DNA of 64,000 nt from Extibacter muris (GTDB lineage: Bacteria > Bacillota > Clostridia > Lachnospirales > Lachnospiraceae): the NCBI RefSeq assembly GCF_004345005.1, contig NZ_SMMX01000007.1, positions 62,001 through 126,000 on the forward strand. Direction: 5' to 3'. Numbering within the stretch: the stretch's first letter is position 1; each line of letters begins with the position of its first letter. The notes below the pieces were generated by a model. That model saw nothing but the letters and a program-made list of their open reading frames with translations. It was not told the origin of the DNA and ran no database searches. Below, piece after piece: positions 9,720 to 17,371 of this stretch. The translations under genes and the position numbers were made by a program.

Positions 9720-9904
9720 TTATGAATGGTGGACAATCTTGTATATCCGGATGCTTCAACAGTTTTGCTGATATGTGAAGTCAACTTAGCATATATCCAA
9801 GGTTCAGCAGCATAACCAAAATCAATCGGTTTCTGACAGGCAATGTTAATGATCCAGGCGTTTTCTTCGTTGCTAAGTTAAATAGATGACTCTTGTTTAC
9901 TCAT
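9720..9904 (-). pseudogene. IS630-like transposase, N-terminal fragment
   Basis: From ATG 9904 (after TTGGAGGAC) the frame gives MSKQESSI, an ochre stop at 9878-9880, then LSNEENAWIINIACQKPIDF and [12 protein letters not shown]. The block 'ACQKP.DFGYA..PW...KL' resembles the helix-turn-helix N-terminus of IS630-family transposases as I remember them. Similarity ends at the KS codons, where the mazF frame takes over, so this is a scrap fused to another scrap. The catalytic DDE domain is absent. Confidence 0.5.
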
Positions 9905-10242
9905 GAAATGTCCTCCAAAGTCTTAATAAGGACGTTATAACATAGAGTTCAACTATAGTCGAGTTATTAAAAAGATACTGCACCGGCAATCCCATATTTT
10001 GTAAATAGCCCGATAATCCATTTTTACAAAACATTTCAGAGCATATAAATCATAGCGATAACGATTCCACATTTTCTTTGTTTCCACCTCTGAGAAATTC
10101 GACAATAAACTTCCCGGCTCAACCGCATTATGGAATGGCACACGTGGGTCATCTTCAACATTTCCGTATTACGGTAATTCTAAACTACCATTATTTAATA
10201 ACCCTGATGGAATAATACCCTCTAAATTTTCTGCTTCAACTT
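9905..10242. other. Gene-poor remnant DNA, one unassigned 62-codon ORF
   Basis: About 340 bases without a recognisable gene. An ORF at 10141-9953 (minus) gives 62 residues containing MWNRYRYDLYALKCFVKMDY. It has no good ribosome site and I do not recognise it; it could be the ruined 5' part of the same insertion. The 100 bases up to 10242 are AT-rich and show no hairpin terminator. Confidence 0.3.
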
Positions 10243-10671
10243 TTATAGAATTTCCTGCAGAATCTGGATAGCATCCTCCACCACACATGGACAATAGGAA
10301 AACATCGTACCTTCTTTTAATACTTTCTCCATCTCTCCCGGCTGTGAAATATCGTGTTTCAATAATTCACGACACATCGTCGACGGGTGTTTCTCAGCAT
10401 AACGCGCCTTGAATTCCATAACCTTCTTCTGCATGATTTCTTTCTGCTGCGTGTCATCCTCTTTACAATGACCATATTTAAGTCCGATAACCATCAATGC
10501 TCCTGTTACTGCACCGCATGTTTCCCCACACATCATTCCTCCGCCGAAGCTTGCAGACATCTTACGGAGTGTATCTTTATCCATTCCGATCTCTTCCGTA
10601 AATTGTCCTGCTACAATTTGAGAACAGTCAATGCCTTTCATAAATAATTTTGCAGCCTCTTCTCTTGTCAT
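10243..10671 (-). CDS. C_GCAxxG_C_C family redox protein
   Basis: 142-residue protein of the C_GCAxxG_C_C family (putative redox-active, probably metal- or cluster-binding; exact reaction unknown). Signature residues: Cys in GIDCSQIV near residue 16, the run GGGMMCGETCGAVTGALMV near 44-62, and late cysteines in TMCREL and FSYCPCVVEDA. Its ATG follows a GGGAGATACAT ribosome site. It is the last gene of the minus-strand cluster that begins with the rhodanese/ABC genes, 65 bases after the phosphotransferase, so it may supply reducing chemistry to that pathway (inference). Confidence 0.85.
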   Translation of the reverse strand: MTREEAAKLFMKGIDCSQIVAGQFTEEIGMDKDTLRKMSASFGGGMMCGETCGAVTGALMVIGLKYGHCKEDDTQQKEIMQKKVMEFKARYAEKHPSTMCRELLKHDISQPGEMEKVLKEGTMFSYCPCVVEDAIQILQEIL

Positions 10672-10736
10672 ATGTATCTCCCTCCATCTATAATCTTATT
10701 TTCTCTCCAGTTTATCTTACCATTTTACTTTATTCA

Positions 10737-11762
10737 CTATGAATATTCTTCACATTCTCCTATTAGCTTATCTATCATTTCCAGAAAATCCAGATTCAGA
10801 TATGCCTCCAGCTTCTTAAATGTCGACTCATTGAATATAAGTTTATCCGGGGCCTGATACTCAACCCATGCCATGGCACACCATGTAATCCCACGCAGAC
10901 AATTGATTCTTGCAAATAAATACGCCCGCTCTTTCACTCCTTCTGTAGGATATCTTCCTTCAACATATTTTATATAATCGTTCAGGAATTCTTCCATTTC
11001 TTTCTCCGTTAATATAACATCCGTCTTCCAGAATGTAGTCGTAGGCGCCATAAAGTGTCCCAAGTCCTGCGCCGGGTCTGCATACAATGGCTTTTCCCAG
11101 TCTATAAGATATGCCGCACTTTCCGGTCCATTCACAAGAAAATTCGTCGAATTCAATTCCGTATTGATGCAGCACCGGTATGTCTCTTCATTTTTATATG
11201 CGTTTACCTGCCGCCAGCCTTTTTCCAGCAGACCTCGAATTCTACTCTTTTTATCAGGGCCTCCCAGATTAGACTTTTCATATACCGCAAACATTTCTTC
11301 ACATTCTTCCAGAATGGCTTTCAGCGGATTCTCTGGTTTTAAAAGTCCACAGGACTCTTCCAGACAGACGCTGTGAATGTCCGCAAGACACTCTGCCGCC
11401 TTCGGCAGCTCCAAATGGTAGTCCAGCGTTTCCCCTGGAAGATATTCCATCACAAGGATGCCATATTCAAAAAATTCACGGCTTCCATCTACATACAATA
11501 CCTTCGGCGTCCTTCCTGAAGATTCCAATAACTTCAAAGCATGAGCCTCATATTCAACCTGGTGTTCCAAGTGCATCTGGCTTCCTATATTCACACGAAG
11601 TACAAGTTTCCGGTTCATAACCGGATGAAAGAAAGTATAATTAATGTTATATTCTCCCTGCGCCAGAAATTCATAATTTTCCGTCTGATCTTTTGGAAGT
11701 TCCATTGCCGTTCTATATTTTTCATTTTTTACATATTGCTTCAAGCCATCAATTCTGTCCAT
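10737..11762 (-). CDS. APH/choline-kinase-fold phosphotransferase with altered catalytic loop
   Basis: 341 residues with the aminoglycoside-phosphotransferase/choline-kinase fold: a nucleotide-binding lobe (YNINYTFFHP, KLVLRVN), hinge ILVMEYLPGETLDYHL, and a C-lobe with LIDWEKPLYADPAQDLGHF supplying the metal-binding Asp. The catalytic loop, normally HGDxxxxN, reads NTELNSTN here, so the catalytic Asp is Glu and the His is Asn. It lies 27 bases after the glycosyltransferase fusion and is surely co-transcribed. A sugar- or alcohol-phosphorylating role in the same pathway is the natural guess; a non-catalytic role cannot be excluded. Confidence 0.75.
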   Translation of the reverse strand: MDRIDGLKQYVKNEKYRTAMELPKDQTENYEFLAQGEYNINYTFFHPVMNRKLVLRVNIGSQMHLEHQVEYEAHALKLLESSGRTPKVLYVDGSREFFEYGILVMEYLPGETLDYHLELPKAAECLADIHSVCLEESCGLLKPENPLKAILEECEEMFAVYEKSNLGGPDKKSRIRGLLEKGWRQVNAYKNEETYRCCINTELNSTNFLVNGPESAAYLIDWEKPLYADPAQDLGHFMAPTTTFWKTDVILTEKEMEEFLNDYIKYVEGRYPTEGVKERAYLFARINCLRGITWCAMAWVEYQAPDKLIFNESTFKKLEAYLNLDFLEMIDKLIGECEEYS

Positions 11763-11789
11763 AGATTATGCCCTTTCGTCTACATCTCC

Positions 11790-13130
11790 CTATCGAATAT
11801 CTTTATACATTCTGGAAATTATCTCGATATCAACTCCATCACGATACATTTTTCGAAGCCGATTCATTTTCCACATAATCCGAAGTTTCGTCATCGTATT
11901 CCCTTTGAACCTTCTGGATGATGAATATATGTGATGCCTTGTCGTTCCGATTGCTTCTCCCCGCTCTTTCAATGTCAATGAGAATTGATAATCTTCCATA
12001 ATCGGAAGCTCCGGATACATGCCAATCTCAAAGAACAAATCTCTGTCAATAAAGATTCCCTGATCCCCAAACACAACTTTTCGGTCCTTAATTCTATGAT
12101 TGGAAATGACCTGACATGTCCACAGGAAGAAATGTTTTTCATGAAATGCAATTCCAAAACAGCCCCAGCGATACTGCCTCATCACTCTTCGAATCTCACT
12201 CATCGGATTGTCCGGAAGTTCGCTGTCTGCATGAAGAAAGAAGAGAATATCTCCTGCACTTTTTTTTGCTCCAAGATTCATCTGTGCCGCTCTGCCCTTT
12301 GCACCGGTCAGAACCTTATATTTTCCTTCGATTAATTCCACTGTGCGATCCAGGCTGCCGCCATCTACAAAGATAATCTCACAGTCTGGCAACTTCTTTA
12401 ACTGCTCTTGAAGCTTCACAATCGTAGTTTCTTCATTATAGACTGGGATGATAACAGATATCTTCGGATGCTTTTTCATATATCGGTAAGTATAACTGTC
12501 TTCTGCTTTCACACAATTCTTCCTCATTCGTTCCTTTAGTCCCAGAAGATCCTCCGGCATATCAATATCATTTACCGCACCAAATATTTTCGTCTGATAC
12601 CCGGCTTCTTTCACTGCACGTATGGTATGTTCCAGAACCGAACCACTTCCATAAGCCTGATTCTGAAATGCCTCTGGTATATATGACTTCATTCCTACAA
12701 GACAATACCCCTCATCTACGGTTGGAATAAATACCGTATCGGCTTCTTTTAAGCCGGCAAATGCTTCCTCTGTCTGCGCAGCTTTCAGTTCCGGCACATC
12801 ACTTCCCATAAGAACACAAGAGTCATAGCCGGATTCCAGAACCTTCTGAATGGCATTTCCCATGCGTGCTCCTAAGTCATTTCCTTGCTGAAGCATCAAT
12901 TCTTCGTCTTTCACATTCGGAAGAATCTTCTTCAGGAGCTTTTCTTGTCCTAAACCTGTATAGCATACAAATACAGTTCTTCCTGTCTTTTTACACTCTT
13001 TATAGATATCTCTTAGAAAACAGGCATGTAGTTCGGCACATTCCTTTCCAGAATATACCGGCATTAATCTCGTTTTCGTTATGCCAGGATATGGCACTCT
13101 TGTAAATAATATAACCGCTTCACGTTTCAT
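11790..13130 (-). CDS. Fused DUF2064 (TIGR04282) nucleotidyltransferase-like and TIGR04283 glycosyltransferase
   Basis: 446-residue two-domain protein. Residues 1-205 are a DUF2064/TIGR04282 GT-A-fold domain (ILFTRVPYPGITKTRL, LMGSDVPEL, FIPTVDEGYCLVG). Residues 213-446 are a family 2 glycosyltransferase of the TIGR04283 type (KISVIIPVYNEE, IIFVDGGSLDRT, ILFFLHADSELP, and GDQGIFIDRDLF/IMEDYQFS). In cyanobacteria and proteobacteria these two families occur as neighbours in clusters named for arsenosugar biosynthesis. Here they are one chain, beside a phosphotransferase, a rhodanese and a C_GCAxxG_C_C protein but no ArsM or radical SAM gene. The sugar and acceptor are unknown. Confidence 0.85.
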   Translation of the reverse strand: MKREAVILFTRVPYPGITKTRLMPVYSGKECAELHACFLRDIYKECKKTGRTVFVCYTGLGQEKLLKKILPNVKDEELMLQQGNDLGARMGNAIQKVLESGYDSCVLMGSDVPELKAAQTEEAFAGLKEADTVFIPTVDEGYCLVGMKSYIPEAFQNQAYGSGSVLEHTIRAVKEAGYQTKIFGAVNDIDMPEDLLGLKERMRKNCVKAEDSYTYRYMKKHPKISVIIPVYNEETTIVKLQEQLKKLPDCEIIFVDGGSLDRTVELIEGKYKVLTGAKGRAAQMNLGAKKSAGDILFFLHADSELPDNPMSEIRRVMRQYRWGCFGIAFHEKHFFLWTCQVISNHRIKDRKVVFGDQGIFIDRDLFFEIGMYPELPIMEDYQFSLTLKERGEAIGTTRHHIYSSSRRFKGNTMTKLRIMWKMNRLRKMYRDGVDIEIISRMYKDIR

Positions 13131-13176
13131 CTTACAAGTTTCTACTCTTTCTCCGATTGTTCATAGAATATCCCGC

Positions 13177-13614
13177 TTATTTTTCATCTTGATTTTCTTT
13201 CCTGCACACCAGACAGCCAACCAATGTCTTCAAAACCTGAATCAATCCTGCTGCCAGGAAAAATACACACAGCGGATAATATGCACGTTTTGTCTCAATG
13301 CTCTGCACCAGTGCATAATACACATAGAATGCTGTCGTAAATGCTGATACCACGAGCATCACCCCCGGCAGTTTCTTAAGCTGTGCATGTTTCTTCCAAT
13401 ATATTAGAATGGCAATTATCATTAAGACTGCCACTACTGCAGCGCCTCCATATATAATTGTTTGAATAGGCACTGTATCTTCAATCTTATTATTCAAAAA
13501 CACCACATATCTGTTCATTCCTAATTTCTTTTTTGTGAAATAGTCAAAGATATATGCCCCCGCATAAAATGCAATTTCCAATAACAGGGCAATGCTATAT
13601 CCTATCTTCCTCAT
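13177..13614 (-). CDS. Small integral membrane protein, function unknown
   Basis: 145 residues from ATG 13614, chosen because GGAGG lies 8 bases upstream; the longer frame has no such site. About four hydrophobic spans: near 5-22, 48-70, 81-103 and 110-128, the last followed by CLVCRK, with a charged tail. It lies 46 bases before the glycosyltransferase fusion in the same direction, and a terminator and promoter-sized gap separate it from the rhodanese gene, so it probably opens the second half of the cluster. I do not recognise the family. Confidence 0.7.
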   Translation of the reverse strand: MRKIGYSIALLLEIAFYAGAYIFDYFTKKKLGMNRYVVFLNNKIEDTVPIQTIIYGGAAVVAVLMIIAILIYWKKHAQLKKLPGVMLVVSAFTTAFYVYYALVQSIETKRAYYPLCVFFLAAGLIQVLKTLVGCLVCRKENQDEK

Positions 13615-13687
13615 ATCGCAAACCTCCGTATCTATATGTTTTTCAGTACAATTATAATAAGAATCCGGAATACTGTCCAGGTATATT

Positions 13688-13719
13688 AATAAGGCTCGCG
13701 TTTCCACGCGAACCTTATT
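13688..13719 (-). terminator. Intrinsic terminator after the rhodanese lipoprotein gene
   Basis: 14-base arms (13688-13701 and 13706-13719) pair with one mismatch around a 4-base loop, 30 bases after the rhodanese stop. On the minus strand only a short AT-rich tail follows, so strength is uncertain. It splits the cluster into two transcripts. Confidence 0.65.
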
Positions 13720-13749
13720 ATTTAAAATATCATTGCTCTCAATGATTTC

Positions 13750-14841
13750 TTATTTTGCAGCTTTATCTGTAGGAAGTTCACCAACTGTTGTATACTCGCA
13801 ATCATCACTGGCAGGATCTCCTACCTGCACCGGGTTTTCATCATGCAGCATCCACTCATACCAGCCGCCATCGTAAACTGATACATTATCATAGCCCGCT
13901 TCATAACAAATTAAAAACGGAATACAAGCTCTCCAGCCCGTACCACAGTAAAATGCCAAATCATTATCCAGAGTAAAATCAACGTCTCTCCATAAATCAG
14001 TTTTTATCTCATCTAAGTTTTTAATTGTTCCATCATCATGCATATATCCAGACATATCATATGGATCTAAAGGTCCACCGCCATCCCATACAGCGCCTTC
14101 CGGTTCGCCGGCTTTGTCCATATAATTGTAACCACTTGTCTTTCCAAGCCATTCTTCCTCACTACGAACACTTACTAACTTAAAGTTATCATCATTTGCA
14201 AGTCTGTCTTTAGCTTCTTCCATAGATGTCCAGTATTCCGGATGTGCAGGGACTTTTACACCGAAGTCTTTGGCTTCTTCGCCTTCATTTACATCTGTCT
14301 CTACACCATATCCCGCTGCCTTCCATGCTTCGATACCACCGTTTAAGATCTTAACATCTTCCACACCTGCGTAAATATAACCAAAAGCCTGACGTGCAGT
14401 TCCACTTACATCAGCACCATATAAGATTACCTTTGTATCTTTGGTGATTCCGTGTCCAAGAAGATATTTTTCAATGTCTGCTGCTGGCAATAAATTGTAT
14501 GGAGACTCCACATCACCAATTGCATCTTCTACTTCGCAGTTATCTACATAGATTGCACCGGAAACATGTCCTTCATTATAAGAAGCACAATCTTTCACAT
14601 CACCATAACCGACCTCTGCAATTACATAATCTTCGTAATCTTCCTGATTGCCGTCCTGAACACTCTTTACCCAGTCTGGTGTAACATATACGGTTCTCTG
14701 TTCAACAGACTCAGCCTGAACATCACTTGTTTCTTCTTTTGCCGCAGGCTCTTCTGCTTTTTCTTCTTTGCTGCCACAGCCTACAATCATAGTCGCCGCC
14801 ATAGTTACACATAATAATGAAGCAAATAATCTTTTTTTCAC
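13750..14841 (-). CDS. Two-domain rhodanese (sulfurtransferase) lipoprotein
   Basis: 363 residues with a lipoprotein signal peptide (lipobox IVGC, Cys22) and a Glu/Lys-rich linker, so it is anchored outside the membrane. Two rhodanese domains follow: an N-terminal one (about 55-185) that lacks the active cysteine (ILYGADVSGTARQ) and a C-terminal one ending in FYCGTGWRACIPF, where Cys in CGTGWR is the persulfide-forming residue. This is the thiosulfate/3-mercaptopyruvate sulfurtransferase layout. It lies downstream of the ABC genes with a 126-base gap and a clear ribosome site. The outside location suggests sulfur-compound handling for uptake (inference). Confidence 0.88.
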   Translation of the reverse strand: MKKRLFASLLCVTMAATMIVGCGSKEEKAEEPAAKEETSDVQAESVEQRTVYVTPDWVKSVQDGNQEDYEDYVIAEVGYGDVKDCASYNEGHVSGAIYVDNCEVEDAIGDVESPYNLLPAADIEKYLLGHGITKDTKVILYGADVSGTARQAFGYIYAGVEDVKILNGGIEAWKAAGYGVETDVNEGEEAKDFGVKVPAHPEYWTSMEEAKDRLANDDNFKLVSVRSEEEWLGKTSGYNYMDKAGEPEGAVWDGGGPLDPYDMSGYMHDDGTIKNLDEIKTDLWRDVDFTLDNDLAFYCGTGWRACIPFLICYEAGYDNVSVYDGGWYEWMLHDENPVQVGDPASDDCEYTTVGELPTDKAAK

Positions 14842-14967
14842 AACATTTCCCTCCTCTGCTTTGCGTAAATATTATAATATCATAAGGATTCTCAAGCAAA
14901 TTGATTATAATAATATATAATTTTATTTATTTGTTTTTTTCTATAAATAGCTATAGATTTCAGTCCT

Positions 14968-15636
14968 TTATGGCCTGTATTTTATAAGTGTGCCTTTCTG
15001 CATTTTCAGTATTTCATCCACATATTCCAAACATTCCATTTCATGTGTACTTACAAGCACTGCTGTACCATTTTCACTGATTTTCTGTAGTAATTCCATA
15101 ACTTTACGTGAATTCTCCGGACCTAAATTGCTGGTCGGTTCGTCTGCCAGCAAAAGTACCGGGTTATTGATCATTGCCCTGGCAATTGATACTCTCTTTA
15201 CCTCTCCGCCTGATAGATTCTTAGGATATTCATTTTCATATCCTTTTAATCCCATCTCTGCCAGAAGTTCTTTGGCTCGTAAGCGAACTTCCTCCTTACA
15301 TGCTGAAAGATATGCAGGCATACATACATTATCCAGCACCGTAAAGTTATTCAGCATACTGTTCCCCTGCAAGATATACCCCACGTCCTGATTGCGGTAT
15401 TTCGCCAGTTCTTTTTCTGACAGCGTTGTTATATCTTTGTCATTAATTGTAATGATTCCCGAAGTCGGCTTAATCAAGCCTGCAATCATGTTAAAAAGGG
15501 TTGTCTTTCCACTCCCGGATTGTCCGATAACAGCCACAAGTCTGCCTTTTTCAATTGACATAACAACTTCCTTTACTGCCGGAAACTCTGCTCCATTTCT
15601 GATAAAGCTTTTTGTTAATCTGTCTATCTTTATCAT
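14968..15636 (-). CDS. ABC transporter ATP-binding protein (MacB/LolD type)
   Basis: 222-residue ATPase with Walker A GQSGSGKT, Q-loop VGYILQGN, signature LSGGEVKR, Walker B VLLLADEPTS and the switch His in VSTHEM. The size and sequence fit the LolD/MacB/FtsE group that pairs with FtsX-like permeases rather than importers. It starts one base after the permease stop, so it was built to work with that permease. Because the permease is truncated, the assembled transporter may be non-functional. Confidence 0.92.
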   Translation of the reverse strand: MIKIDRLTKSFIRNGAEFPAVKEVVMSIEKGRLVAVIGQSGSGKTTLFNMIAGLIKPTSGIITINDKDITTLSEKELAKYRNQDVGYILQGNSMLNNFTVLDNVCMPAYLSACKEEVRLRAKELLAEMGLKGYENEYPKNLSGGEVKRVSIARAMINNPVLLLADEPTSNLGPENSRKVMELLQKISENGTAVLVSTHEMECLEYVDEILKMQKGTLIKYRP

Positions 15637-15637
15637 G

Positions 15638-16579
15638 TTATTCTATTTCCCTGATCAAACGATATGGTTCTTTTCTGGCTATCATATATACAGAACAAAG
15701 AGCTGCACACAAGCCTGCAAGTAATGCTATTCCCATACTCCACAAAACAATCGGAAGAACCTGTATAAATCCGATATCCAGATACGGAATATCCAGATTA
15801 ATACTAATCCGCTCATGGAAAAAGGTAATTCCAAGGAATGAAAATACTATCCCCAGTATTCCACCAACGAAACTTATAATTGCCGCCTCTGTCAGTATAA
15901 TCTTTGCAACCTGATTCTTTCTGGCGCCCAGTGTATAAAAAATTCCGAATTCATATTTTCTTTCATTAATCGTAATCACAAAGATACTAATCAATGCAAG
16001 GGATGTTGAAATAACTAAAAAGAGCGTCAAGAGACTTCCGTATCCAGTCAGCTTCTTCACCTGCGCTGCCAATCCGCTCATAAAATCATCCGCTGTACAG
16101 GCATAAATTTCTTCGTCTTCTGGATATGCTTCCTGAATATCTATCTTATATACTCCCGGTGTCACACCGTCTTTTACATCTACCATCAACATGGATATAA
16201 TAGATTCCAGATTATCTTTCGGTAAAGTCTGAGCAACAATTTCTGAATCTTTCAATTTGTATATTGTGTCAAATGACATAAACACAGAATTATCATAACC
16301 CATACCTGTTTTCTCCAGTTTGGCAGCGACTTTAAAGTCTGTATTATAAAACCTCACTGTTTCACCGACATCCGCCGCCAGATTATATCCGGCTACAACT
16401 TCTCCGTACTGAAGATTCAGTTCATCCTGGCTTTGCAGCCATGGCTGCACAACAAAGTCCGTTGCCGGATCAAATGCAATCAATTGTACTGCCGCATCAC
16501 AACAGGATGCTGCAAGAGTTGAAACATATAACTGTGGAGAAATACGTTTTATTCCTTCCATTTTTCCAATTCTATTCAC
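15638..16579 (-). pseudogene. FtsX/MacB-type ABC permease lacking its N-terminus
   Basis: The open frame (313 residues from GTG 16579) begins at EGIKRISPQLYV, which in MacB-like permeases is the start of the extracytoplasmic domain; about 70-90 residues including the first membrane helix and preceding loop are missing. The rest is intact: periplasmic-type domain, then three helices near 195-220, 245-270 and 285-305, ending YMIARKEPYRLIREIE. Just 34 bases upstream is the stop of an unrelated XRE regulator, so a deletion or insertion joined them. No ribosome site precedes the GTG. Most likely a remnant, though a truncated product could be made. Confidence 0.7.
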
Positions 16580-16613
16580 CCATTTTTATAATAAAAACAG
16601 GTTTATCATAAAA

Positions 16614-17063
16614 TTATTTTCCTATATGACACCATTTCCATTCTAAATATTCTCTTTCTGATATTCCGCCTTTTATCATTTCATTTCTTTTTTCCATCCA
16701 CTCTAAAAGAATTTTTTCTATCTTCCAGTTGCTCAAACAGATCCCCACCTTAGCAGTCTGCAATTCAGTATTGTTTATAGAAAAGATTTGTAGTGAATCT
16801 GTTCTTTCTTCCTCCATCCACAAAAGTGTCCTTATTAGCTCCTCTTGCCTCTCCTCCCCCAGTTGGATAAAATTATGTGGACTAACCTCTAAAATTTCTG
16901 CTATCTGATACAATGTATCTTCCTTTGGTCTGCGCTGATTCGATTCATACTGGGCAACCCGCACATCTGCTCCACTCTCTTTATATCCTAATCGAATTCC
17001 CAACTCTTTCTGTGTCATTCCACGATAAACCCGGATTCTTTTTATCTTTTTTCCCAATGTCAT
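16614..17063 (-). CDS. XRE-family transcriptional regulator
   Basis: 149 residues with an N-terminal Cro/CI helix-turn-helix (about 3-65: KIKRIRVYRGMTQKELGIRL, then VAQYESNQRRPKEDTLYQIA) and a C-terminal helical part of unknown type with several Trp residues (LLEWMEKR, YLEWKWCHIG). GAGCGTAAAAAG precedes the start. It stands alone at the head of the AT-rich cluster and directly abuts the clipped permease; its targets are not visible. It may have come with the rearrangement. Confidence 0.85.
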   Translation of the reverse strand: MTLGKKIKRIRVYRGMTQKELGIRLGYKESGADVRVAQYESNQRRPKEDTLYQIAEILEVSPHNFIQLGEERQEELIRTLLWMEEERTDSLQIFSINNTELQTAKVGICLSNWKIEKILLEWMEKRNEMIKGGISEREYLEWKWCHIGK

Positions 17064-17209
17064 CTTTTTACGCTCCTCTCTATAGATATGCTACATATAT
17101 CGTTCTTTTTTATCTTCATAACCCATTACGAATTTTTCCTAAGAAAAGTCACAAATTCCACTTGTTCACCTGATATTTTTTGATTTTAACAAAGATTTTC
17201 TAAAAAACA

Positions 17210-17240
17210 CAACGCCCTGTTCTAAAAGAACAGAGCGTTG
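17210..17240 (-). terminator. Intrinsic terminator of ppdK
   Basis: 14-base arms 17210-17223 and 17227-17240 with one mismatch and an AAA loop; a T-rich tract follows on the minus strand (17209-17201). It lies about 130 bases after the ppdK stop. The region between holds no supported gene. Confidence 0.8.
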
Positions 17241-17371
17241 CTCATTAAATTATATTCACTTCTACAATCAAATCTTTACACTGACAACCTCGCAGATAAC
17301 CGCCATTTGCCTTACTAAAAGCCTTTGCTTGCTCATAATCTATCCTGAATTTAAAGGCTAGATTAAAAGTC

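Noticed and set aside
13750-14841. Rhodanese as a selenium or molybdenum cofactor enzyme
   Set aside because: It is an exported lipoprotein with a tandem-rhodanese layout and no cofactor genes lie nearby.
17245-17371. Open frame after ppdK with AFSKANGGYLRGCQC
   Set aside because: No start or ribosome site of its own; it is the run-on of an antisense-frame reading from inside ppdK and has no family I recognise.
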